A stretch of DNA of 12,527 bases from Burkholderiales bacterium UBA4615 (GTDB taxonomy: Bacteria > Pseudomonadota > Gammaproteobacteria > Burkholderiales > Burkholderiaceae_E), in assembly GCA_002386465.1 (NCBI GenBank), contig DGIT01000063.1, positions 5,478 to 18,004 on the forward strand, given 5' to 3'. The first letter of the stretch is position 1. Every line of letters starts with the position of its first letter. The position numbers and the translations under genes were made by a program. Below the pieces are notes generated by a model. It did no database searches. It was not told the DNA's origin and saw only the letters and a program-made list of their open reading frames with translations. Positions 6,277 through 12,195 of the stretch are shown here, piece after piece.

Positions 6277-6317
6277 CCAGACGGCCCCTGGAAAACAAGC
6301 GGGAAAGTCTTAAAAAC

Positions 6318-6746
6318 TTAGGCTGAATGAGGTGAAGACAGGCCCTGTCGGTGCCGTGCAAGCACCTGCAGGAGCTGCTCCGGGTCGGCAGGCTTTGTGA
6401 AATGCAGATCAAACCCCGCCTGCAACGCCTGGGCGCGGTCCTGGTCGCGCCCGTAACCGCTGACCGCCACCAGCAGCCGATTGCGTGCCGCATCACCGGA
6501 TTGAGCACGCAGCCGGCGGGCCACTTCCAGTCCGTCCAGTCGGGGCAGACCGATATCGAGGAGCAGCGCATCCGGCGGTCGGTCCCTCACGCAGTCCAGG
6601 GCCTGTTGACCGTCGAACGCGCACTCAACCTGATAGCCCTCAAGCTCAAGCAGCATGGCCATCGTGCGCGCCGCATCGACATTGTCGTCCACCACCAGCA
6701 CGCGACACGGCACGGTGCCAGCGTTGGCCGAGGCGACGGCCGTCAA
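6318..6746 (-). CDS. Single-domain response regulator (CheY-like receiver)
   Basis: A 142-residue protein consisting of one receiver domain: D20/D21, phospho-acceptor D64 in LLLDIGLPRLDG, switch S96 in AVSGYG, and K118 in HFTKP. It has no output domain. The sequence style (DIGLPRLDG, SGYGRDQDR, AGFDLHFTKP) is that of receivers at the C-terminus of hybrid histidine kinases, so with the upstream kinase-like gene it may be a split hybrid. The start was set at TTG (6746-6744): it overlaps the kinase stop as TTGA, and GGAGGAGG (6751-6758) lies 4-7 bases upstream, an excellent ribosome-binding site. A GTG at 6779 in the same frame has none. It probably shuttles phosphate or acts through protein contact. 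The partner is inferred to be the coupled kinase-like protein. Confidence 0.88.
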   Translation of the reverse strand: MTAVASANAGTVPCRVLVVDDNVDAARTMAMLLELEGYQVECAFDGQQALDCVRDRPPDALLLDIGLPRLDGLEVARRLRAQSGDAARNRLLVAVSGYGRDQDRAQALQAGFDLHFTKPADPEQLLQVLARHRQGLSSPHSA

Positions 6747-7495
6747 CGGACCTCCTCCAGCCCGAGTGCCGGCAAGCACAGGCGCAATCCGATCTCACGC
6801 ACATCGCCATGCACCGGACTCAGATGCCCTTGCAGCGCTTGGATCACGGCCAGGGCATGCAACCATTCAAGGGATCGGGTCTGTGCTGTGCTCGCGCCTG
6901 ACACCGGCAGGGCCAACGCATCTGCCGATTCAGGCAACGCCGGTACACACCACACGGTCATGCTGACCTCATGCGCCTGAGACGCCAGTTCGATCCTCAC
7001 GCCTGACTGCGCATCCGCCTGCTCGGCCACATGGCGCAGCAGCAAGGCCAGCACTGCCGAGAGTGCCTGCGGGTGTGCGCGCACCAGAAGCACCGTCTGC
7101 GTGCCCTCGCTGTACGGCTCTTGCAGGTTGAACGCCACAGGCCCCGACACGCGAGCGTCCTGACTGCATTGCCGGGCCAGTTCGGCCAATGACACGGCTG
7201 TGGTGTCCAGCCGCGCACCCGGTTCGGACAGCTCCAGCAGGCGTGACAGCATCTCGATCTGTTGCAGCTGCTGTCCCACCGCGCGGTGCGCGCCTTTGAG
7301 CGCCTTGTCGACAATCGCCTCTGAAACCGGTGGGCGAATGGACAGCAGATGCAGCCACCCACTCAGGGCATTGAGCGGATTGACCAGCTCATGGCGCACC
7401 AGAGACGCAAAGGTCAGTGCCCCGTTCGGCAGGCGAGACGACGCGGGCTGCGACGGGTCGGTCTCGCGGTTCAAAGGGTCCGGGGCATGATGCAT
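6743..7495 (-). CDS. Histidine kinase-like protein with intact H-box and degenerate ATPase half
   Basis: A 250-residue soluble protein. Residues 28-51 are a HisKA-type dimerisation helix, FASLVRHELVNPLNAL, with H35 as the predicted phospho-site; the second helix spans about 58-90. Residues 135-245 have the order of an HATPase_c domain, but the ATP-binding boxes are missing: the N-box Asn positions read A150 and R154 in VLALLLRHVAEQ, and no DxGxG (G1) or G2 glycine motif follows. Autophosphorylation therefore looks unlikely. A DHp domain plus a degenerate ATPase domain is the design of phosphotransferases such as ChpT and Spo0B, or of pseudokinases. There are no transmembrane or sensor domains. 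ATG 7495 was chosen because it precedes the H-box by a plausible short lead; its Shine-Dalgarno is weak, and GTG 7513 is an alternative. The gene is coupled to the downstream receiver and lies 223 bp after the GlsB-like gene. Confidence 0.8.
   Translation of the reverse strand: MHHAPDPLNRETDPSQPASSRLPNGALTFASLVRHELVNPLNALSGWLHLLSIRPPVSEAIVDKALKGAHRAVGQQLQQIEMLSRLLELSEPGARLDTTAVSLAELARQCSQDARVSGPVAFNLQEPYSEGTQTVLLVRAHPQALSAVLALLLRHVAEQADAQSGVRIELASQAHEVSMTVWCVPALPESADALALPVSGASTAQTRSLEWLHALAVIQALQGHLSPVHGDVREIGLRLCLPALGLEEVR
6751..6758 (-). promoter_or_regulatory. Strong ribosome-binding site that sets the TTG start of the receiver gene
   Basis: GGAGGAGG on the minus strand lies inside the last codons of the kinase-like gene. 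It is 4 bases from the TTG start, or 7 counting only the upstream GGAGG. The TTGA stop/start overlap indicates translational coupling, with roughly matched output of the two proteins. Confidence 0.65.
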
Positions 7496-7718
7496 GATGG
7501 TCGATTGGAACACAGGCCACGATCCCCGCCGTACCCCTGCAGACCGGAACGGGCCGCCTGAGCACTGTTGACCGGCGCGTTGCAGGACGGGATGCGGACT
7601 GCGCCACAGGCTCGGGCGATCCGGATCGACCAGGGGGTCGCGGCCAGGATGCTCCCCGATCCCGGGCGCCGGGCGCTTGCGTAGCGACGTGTTGCGCAGC
7701 GCTGTGCGCGATACGCAG

Positions 7719-8012
7719 TCAGCGCGCACTGATTCCCCGCAGAACGTTGACGATCGCCAGCATGACCACAGCACCGCCAAGCGCCACGCCGAGCGCACTC
7801 AGACTGAACTGATTCAGCGTCACGGCGCCCAAACCCAACAAGGGCGACAACAACCAGGCGCCCAGAGTGGCACCGGCGATCCCGACCATCATGTTGATCA
7901 GCAGGCCCCAATTGGCGAAGGTATCGATCTCGGACTCGGAAGGCGCTCGCGTGATGACACTGGCGATCCACCCCAAGACGCTCCCTACGACCAGCCACAG
8001 CACGAGGTTCAT
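7719..8012 (-). CDS. GlsB/YeaQ/YmgE-family (transglycosylase-associated) membrane protein
   Basis: A 97-residue inner-membrane protein with three hydrophobic segments: 2-20 (LVLWLVVGSVLGWIASVI), 35-55 (with the family's MMVGIAGATLGAWLL glycine pattern) and 70-91 (LGVALGGAVVMLAIVNVL). The Gly-rich helix spacing and the closing IVNVLR are typical of the GlsB/YeaQ/YmgE family, small proteins often linked to stress or envelope conditions; the molecular function is unknown and 'transglycosylase-associated' is a historical name. The ATG at 8012 is preferred over in-frame starts up to 8078 because AGGAG lies 6 bases upstream. A sigma-54-like promoter sits at 8049-8064. It is the first gene of a minus-strand set followed by the kinase-like protein and the receiver. 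A GC-rich inverted repeat (7694-7709) after its stop could attenuate transcription. Confidence 0.88.
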   Translation of the reverse strand: MNLVLWLVVGSVLGWIASVITRAPSESEIDTFANWGLLINMMVGIAGATLGAWLLSPLLGLGAVTLNQFSLSALGVALGGAVVMLAIVNVLRGISAR

Positions 8013-8048
8013 GACGCTCTCCTGATTGGTGTTTGACCTGATGCAGGC

Positions 8049-8064
8049 GGCAAACGGCGTGCCC
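8049..8064 (-). promoter_or_regulatory. Sigma-54 (-24/-12) promoter candidate for the GlsB-like gene
   Basis: The minus strand reads GGGCACGCCGTTTGCC, which is GGGCAC-N5-TTGCC, 9 of 11 consensus positions with the exact GG-N10-GC spacing. The predicted start near 8038 gives a leader of about 25 bases holding the AGGAG site, a very plausible geometry. It is weaker than the rpoN element. Confidence 0.5.
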
Positions 8065-8143
8065 GCCACACAGGCCATAATCAGGTTCCACCACGGTCGG
8101 TCGGCATGTCCCGTCGACCCGCACTTCAGACCCTGCGCACGGC

Positions 8144-9943
8144 ATGAAGACCTACGTCAATCCCAGATACGACTACCTGCGGTACGCCGAGCAGGGCAGC
8201 AACCCGGCCGGCCCGTCCATCCACCATCCGGTGATCGTCATCGGTGCCGGCCCGGTCGGGCTGTGCACAGCCATCGACCTGGCCTTGCACGGCACCCCGG
8301 TCGTGGTCCTGGATGACGATCAGACCGTGAGTGTCGGCTCACGCGCCGTGTGCTACGCCAAGCGCAGCCTCGAAATTCTCGATCGGCTCGGATGCGGTGA
8401 GGCCGTGGCCGAGCGGGGCATCAGCTGGAACAGAGGCCGCGTCTTTCTGCGGGACCGCGAGGTCTATGGTTTCGATCTGCTGCCCGAGCCAGGTCATGAG
8501 CGGCCGGCCTTCGTGAACCTGCAGCAATACCACTTCGAAGAGAACCTGGTGGCACGGGCAGCGCAATTGCCCGGTCTGCAACTGCGCTGGGCGCATCGCG
8601 TGACAGGCGTCGAGCCTGGCGAGTCGCATGTGCAAATCACCATCGACACACCGGATGGCCCCTACACGCTCAGCTGCGACTGGCTGGTGGTGTGTGATGG
8701 CGCACGCAGCCCGGTGCGTCACCTGCTGGGTCTGGAGAGTCACGGCCAGGTGTTTCGTGACCGCTTCCTGATCGCCGATGTGGTGATGAAGGCCGACTAC
8801 CCCACCGAGCGCTGGTTCTGGTTCGATCCGCCCTTTCATCCGGGGCAATCCGTGCTGCTGCACCGGCAGGCCGATCATGTCTGGAGAGTGGACTTCCAGC
8901 TCGGCTGGGATGCCGACCCGGAACTGGAAAAGCAGCCGGAACGCGTCATGGCCAGGCTGAAGGCGATGCTGGGCGATCGGGAGTTCGAACTCGAATGGGT
9001 TAGTGTCTACACGTTCCAGTGCCGACGGATCGATCGATTTCGTCATGGCCGCGTGCTCTTTGCAGGCGATGCGGCCCATCAGGTTTCGCCGTTCGGCGCC
9101 CGCGGCGCCAACTCGGGCATCCAGGATGCCGATGCCCTTGGCTGGCGTCTGGCCGCCCTGGTCGCGGGTGCAGCCCAGGAAAGCGTACTCGACCACTGGG
9201 CCCATGAACGCGAACTCGCCGCCGATGAAAACATCCTGAATTCCACGCGCAGCACTGACTTCATCACGCCTAAGTCGACGATGGCCCATGCCTTTCGCGA
9301 GGCCACCCTGACTTTGGCGGGCGAGATGCCCTTTGCGCGCAGGCTGGTCAACAGCGGACGGCTGTCCACGCCCAGCATCGTCGACTCCAGTCCGGCCAAC
9401 ACGCAGGCCATCCCCAGCACACCCGGTGCGCAGCACGCAGCCGCATCCTCGGCGCAGACCCACGCTGCGGGCGGCCAGGCATTCTCGGCCCCTGCGGCCC
9501 GTCCCGGCGCGCCCTCACCCGATGCGCCCTTGCGCACGCTGTCGGGCGAAGCAGTGTGGTGGCTGCGCTGCTTGAGCGGCAGCTTCACGGTCCTGATGTT
9601 TGCCGGCCACAAGGCACAACAGGACCTCACGGAGCAGCTTGCGCAGCTGCATACATTGGCTCGCGCCCGGGGGCTGCCCGCGCCGCAGGTCCAGCTCATC
9701 GCGTCTTCAAGCGGTGAGATGCCCGCAAGCCCAGGCGAGCACAACGACGCCGTGCACCGGCTGATCGATCAGGAGGGTCTGCTGAGTGCGCGCCTGGATG
9801 CACGCCCCGGCACGGTCTACCTGTTGCGTCCCGACCAGCATGTCTGCGCCCGCTGGCGCGCCTGGAATGCGCCCTCAGTACTCGATGCCATGGCCCGCGC
9901 GCTGGGTCATGCGTCCACTTCCAGCGACAGGCAGGCCGCATGA
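8144..9943 (+). CDS. FAD-dependent monooxygenase, aromatic hydroxylase type (MhpA-like)
   Basis: A 599-residue class A flavoprotein monooxygenase that should use NAD(P)H, O2 and FAD to hydroxylate an unidentified, probably aromatic, substrate in the cytoplasm. The FAD-binding Rossmann motif is VIVIGAGPVG (GAGPVG from residue 34). The second FAD/NAD(P)H motif is CDGARSPVR (DG at 185-186). The GD motif is FAGDAAHQVSPFGARGANSG (residues 306 onwards). The C-terminal 140 residues look like the thioredoxin-fold domain of phenol/MhpA-type hydroxylases, ending TVYLLRPDQHVCARWR. Residues about 414-465 are an Ala/Pro/Ser/Gln-rich linker that seems longer than usual. ATG 8144 has no clear Shine-Dalgarno but gives the N-terminus (MKTYVNPRYDY) I associate with this family. 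It overlaps the DUF2783 gene by ATGA. The gene is divergent from the GlsB-like gene. The substrate cannot be assigned. Confidence 0.92.
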   Translation: MKTYVNPRYDYLRYAEQGSNPAGPSIHHPVIVIGAGPVGLCTAIDLALHGTPVVVLDDDQTVSVGSRAVCYAKRSLEILDRLGCGEAVAERGISWNRGRVFLRDREVYGFDLLPEPGHERPAFVNLQQYHFEENLVARAAQLPGLQLRWAHRVTGVEPGESHVQITIDTPDGPYTLSCDWLVVCDGARSPVRHLLGLESHGQVFRDRFLIADVVMKADYPTERWFWFDPPFHPGQSVLLHRQADHVWRVDFQLGWDADPELEKQPERVMARLKAMLGDREFELEWVSVYTFQCRRIDRFRHGRVLFAGDAAHQVSPFGARGANSGIQDADALGWRLAALVAGAAQESVLDHWAHERELAADENILNSTRSTDFITPKSTMAHAFREATLTLAGEMPFARRLVNSGRLSTPSIVDSSPANTQAIPSTPGAQHAAASSAQTHAAGGQAFSAPAARPGAPSPDAPLRTLSGEAVWWLRCLSGSFTVLMFAGHKAQQDLTEQLAQLHTLARARGLPAPQVQLIASSSGEMPASPGEHNDAVHRLIDQEGLLSARLDARPGTVYLLRPDQHVCARWRAWNAPSVLDAMARALGHASTSSDRQAA

Positions 9944-10155
9944 GCGACGTACTGAACATCGAACCCGCCATCGATCGGCCAGATGATTTCTACGAGGCCC
10001 TGATCGAAGCGCACCGCGGCCTGTCGGATGCCGACAGCATGGCGCTTAACTGTCGTCTGATTCTGGTGCTGGCCAATCAGGTCGGCCGTACCGATGTGCT
10101 GGTGCAGGCGATTGCGGCAGCCCGTCGCGCCCACGCATCGGACACGAACGGCTGA
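9940..10155 (+). CDS. DUF2783 family small protein
   Basis: A 71-residue protein of the DUF2783 family, of unknown function: DDFYEALIEAHRGLSDADSM, then LNCRLILVLANQVG and a short C-terminal helix. It is predicted to be all-helical, soluble and without cysteine-rich or catalytic motifs. Its ATG overlaps the stop of the FAD monooxygenase (ATGA), so the two are translationally coupled. From memory this pairing recurs in Burkholderiales, which suggests an accessory, stabilising or subunit role for the monooxygenase. That role is inference. It ends 27 bases before the convergent cyaY stop. Confidence 0.88.
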   Translation: MSDVLNIEPAIDRPDDFYEALIEAHRGLSDADSMALNCRLILVLANQVGRTDVLVQAIAAARRAHASDTNG

Positions 10156-10182
10156 GTCAACCGACCGCGATGCGCGGGGACT

Positions 10183-10521
10183 TCAGCCCGGCTGCAAACG
10201 CACCGGCTGACCGGACTGAGCGCTGACCAACCGCGAGAGTGCTGCGAACAATTCGTCGCCGCTTCGGCCATCGACCCAATGCGATCCGTCATGACGATAG
10301 TGAAAACCGCCCGAACGCGCCGCCACCCAGATCTCGCGGGCGGCCTCATGGCTGTTGACAATGATCTTGGAATCGTCGGCGAAGGTGAGCGTGAGCACAT
10401 TGCCCTGGCGCTCGATATCGAGGTCCAGATCGATGTCGTCCGTGAGTCGCTCAAGGTTCGATTCGATCGCATCGAGCGCGCTTTGCGCGTCTCGGCTGAA
10501 GTCCTGCTCGCTGATGCCCAT
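10183..10521 (-). CDS. cyaY: Iron donor protein CyaY (bacterial frataxin)
   Basis: A 112-residue frataxin homologue, the normal length of CyaY. It binds iron through an acidic first helix and modulates IscS-dependent Fe-S cluster assembly in the cytoplasm. Visible family features are the acidic helix (SEQDFSRDAQSALDAIESNL, then DDIDLDLDIE), the beta-sheet core (GNVLTLTFADDSKIIVN), and the conserved REIWVAARSGGFHY and WVDGRSGDELF segments. ATG 10521 was chosen because the frataxin fold begins right after it and AGGA lies 5 bases upstream; the same frame is open further upstream but only as antisense of the lipoprotein gene. It is divergent from lptM, with 14 bases between their starts, so their promoters must overlap each other's coding regions. 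Confidence 0.95.
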   Translation of the reverse strand: MGISEQDFSRDAQSALDAIESNLERLTDDIDLDLDIERQGNVLTLTFADDSKIIVNSHEAAREIWVAARSGGFHYRHDGSHWVDGRSGDELFAALSRLVSAQSGQPVRLQPG

Positions 10522-10535
10522 GCTATCCTGCCTCG

Positions 10536-10775
10536 ATGAATCGTGAACCCGTTCACGCTGTCCGATGGGCGCCTTGCAGCATCGTGCGTGGGGCCCGGAT
10601 TGTATCGGTTTCGCTCCTGCTCGCCGCCACCGGGTGCGGCCAGACCGGGCCGCTGTATCTGCCTCGCGTGCCGCCCGAGCCTGCACCGCGCACCGCGCCT
10701 GCTGCAGATGATCCGGCCAGCCGAGCAACCCGCACCGATCCCGGCACGCCTGCAACGCGTTCCCGAACTGACTGA
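10536..10775 (+). CDS. lptM: Small lipoprotein, LptM-like (formerly YifL)
   Basis: A 79-residue lipoprotein. The lipobox LLAATGC is followed by GQTGPLYLP, the hallmark of LptM, which helps mature the LptD-LptE lipopolysaccharide translocon at the outer membrane. The lipidated Cys is residue 34 from this start. The rest is a Pro/Ala/Arg-rich disordered tail. From ATG 10536 the signal region is long (33 residues) and there is no Shine-Dalgarno; a GTG at 10584 would give a more usual 18-residue signal (VRGARIVSVSLLLAATGC), so the true start is uncertain. It lies upstream of lysA in the same direction with an 84-base gap, the common betaproteobacterial order. Confidence 0.85.
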   Translation: MNREPVHAVRWAPCSIVRGARIVSVSLLLAATGCGQTGPLYLPRVPPEPAPRTAPAADDPASRATRTDPGTPATRSRTD

Positions 10776-10859
10776 GCCCGTGGCGCGCTGCGCCGATCGT
10801 CGAAGTGCTTCAAAGTCCATTCGGATCGCAGCCTGCCCCTTCCCGAAGGAACCCTTCAG

Positions 10860-12155
10860 TTGTCACCCTCCTCACTTCATGCGCCCTTTGCGATGATCGA
10901 TGGTCAGCTGCATGCCGAGCGCGTGCCTCTCGACCAGATTGCCCAGACATTCGGTACGCCCACCTGGGTGTATTCGCGCAGCGCCATCGAGTCCGCCTTC
11001 GACGAATTCGCAAACGCATGCGCCGACCGATCCGCGTTGATCTGCTACGCCATCAAGGCCAACAGCACGCTGGCCATCCTGGAGTTGCTGGCACGTCGTG
11101 GCGCAGGCTTTGACATCGTCTCGGGGGGCGAACTTTCTCGCGTGCTGGCTGCAGGGGCCGACCCCGGCAAGGTGGTTTTTTCGGGGGTGGGCAAAACCGT
11201 CGCGGAAATGCGCGATGCACTCTCAGCCGGCGTGCGCTGCTTCAATGTCGAGTCCGAGAGCGAGCTGGTTCGCCTCAATGCGGTGGCGGGGTCCATGCAG
11301 AAGGTGGCTCCAGTTTCCCTGCGCATCAACCCGGACGTCGATGCCGGCACGCATCCCTACATTTCCACCGGCCTGCGCGAAAACAAATTCGGCATTGCCC
11401 ATGACCGCGCGCTCGCCGCGTACCGTACGGCGGCTGCGTTGCCCCACCTGAAGGTGACCGGTATCGACTGCCACATCGGCTCGCAGATCACCGACATCGC
11501 GCCGTTTCTGGCCGCACTCGAGCGGCTGCTCGAACTGGTCGATCAGCTCGCCCAGGCAGGCATCACCCTGCATCACCTGGACCTTGGCGGCGGTCTGGGC
11601 ATCACCTATCGGGACGAAGTGCCGCCCTCGCGCGGCGATACGCTGCAAGCCCTGTTTGCGCGCATCGATGCCTGGTCGCAGCAACGCGGGCGCGCAGTCC
11701 CCGAAGTGATGTTCGAGTTCGGCCGCTCCATGGTGGGCAATGCCGGGCTGCTGCTGACCCGCGTCGAAGTGATCAAGGAAAACGGCGAGCGCCACTTCGC
11801 GGTGGTGGATGCCGCCATGAACGACCTGATGCGCCCGGCCATGTACGAAGCCTGGCATGACATCGTGCCGCTGCGTACAAGCGCGGCCAAGGCTCAGACC
11901 TATGATGTGGTCGGTCCAGTCTGTGAATCAGGCGACTGGCTGGGACGTGCGCGCACCCTGGCGATCGAAGAAGGCGACCTGCTGGCCGTGATGTCGGCGG
12001 GCGCCTATGGCATGGCCATGAGCTCAAACTACAACACGCGCGCGCGCGGCGCCGAGGTCATGGTCGATGGTGATCGCATGCACCTCATTCGCGAACGCGA
12101 GCGCGTGGCCGATCTGTTCGCACTTGAGCGCCACCTGCCGGGAACGCCGACTTAG
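10860..12155 (+). CDS. lysA: Diaminopimelate decarboxylase
   Basis: A 431-residue PLP-dependent (alanine racemase-fold) enzyme that converts meso-diaminopimelate to L-lysine and CO2, the last step of lysine synthesis. The PLP lysine is K66 in CYAIKANS. Other motifs are GFDIVSGGEL, HIGSQ from residue 205, the phosphate-binding DLGGGLG near 240, CESGD with C355, and the C-terminal AGAYGMAMSSNYN. The TTG at 10860 was chosen because AAGGA (10846-10850) lies 9 bases upstream; ATG 10893 would be 11 residues shorter. One oddity is that the family's EPGR motif reads EFGR at residues 286-289. The gene is probably transcribed with lptM. Its TAG stop lies in the first unit of a 13-bp tandem repeat. Confidence 0.96.
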   Translation: MSPSSLHAPFAMIDGQLHAERVPLDQIAQTFGTPTWVYSRSAIESAFDEFANACADRSALICYAIKANSTLAILELLARRGAGFDIVSGGELSRVLAAGADPGKVVFSGVGKTVAEMRDALSAGVRCFNVESESELVRLNAVAGSMQKVAPVSLRINPDVDAGTHPYISTGLRENKFGIAHDRALAAYRTAAALPHLKVTGIDCHIGSQITDIAPFLAALERLLELVDQLAQAGITLHHLDLGGGLGITYRDEVPPSRGDTLQALFARIDAWSQQRGRAVPEVMFEFGRSMVGNAGLLLTRVEVIKENGERHFAVVDAAMNDLMRPAMYEAWHDIVPLRTSAAKAQTYDVVGPVCESGDWLGRARTLAIEEGDLLAVMSAGAYGMAMSSNYNTRARGAEVMVDGDRMHLIRERERVADLFALERHLPGTPT

Positions 12156-12195
12156 TGTGCCGACTTAATGTGCCGACTGCGTACGCCGACTTAGT
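12144..12195. repeat. Four-copy 13-bp tandem repeat spanning the lysA and msrQ stop codons
   Basis: Four units start at 12144, 12157, 12170 and 12183, exactly 13 bp apart: ACGCCGACTTAGT, GTGCCGACTTAAT, GTGCCGACTGCGT and ACGCCGACTTAGT. Units 1 and 4 are identical. The TAG of lysA is in unit 1 and the TAA of msrQ (minus strand) is in unit 4, so the repeat fills the whole convergent gap and the last codons of both genes. It probably arose by slipped-strand duplication. No hairpin is evident. Confidence 0.85.

Noticed and set aside
7694..7709. GC-rich inverted repeat after the GlsB-like stop as a terminator
   Set aside because: Only 5-bp arms, no T-run, and similar repeats are expected by chance at this GC; kept only as a remark.
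7496..7798. N-terminal extension of the kinase-like protein into the GlsB-like gene
   Set aside because: It overlaps the well-supported GlsB-like gene in another frame and shows no domain; the HisKA helix begins soon after ATG 7495.
8339..9463. 374-codon open frame on the minus strand inside the monooxygenase gene
   Set aside because: Long antisense frame caused by high GC; it matches no family I recognise, whereas the plus strand has clear FAD motifs.
11223..11858. 211-codon open frame on the minus strand inside lysA
   Set aside because: Antisense shadow of conserved LysA coding sequence.
12144..12195. CRISPR-like or attachment-site reading of the short repeats
   Set aside because: Units are contiguous 13-mers without spacers, and no integrase or cas gene is present.
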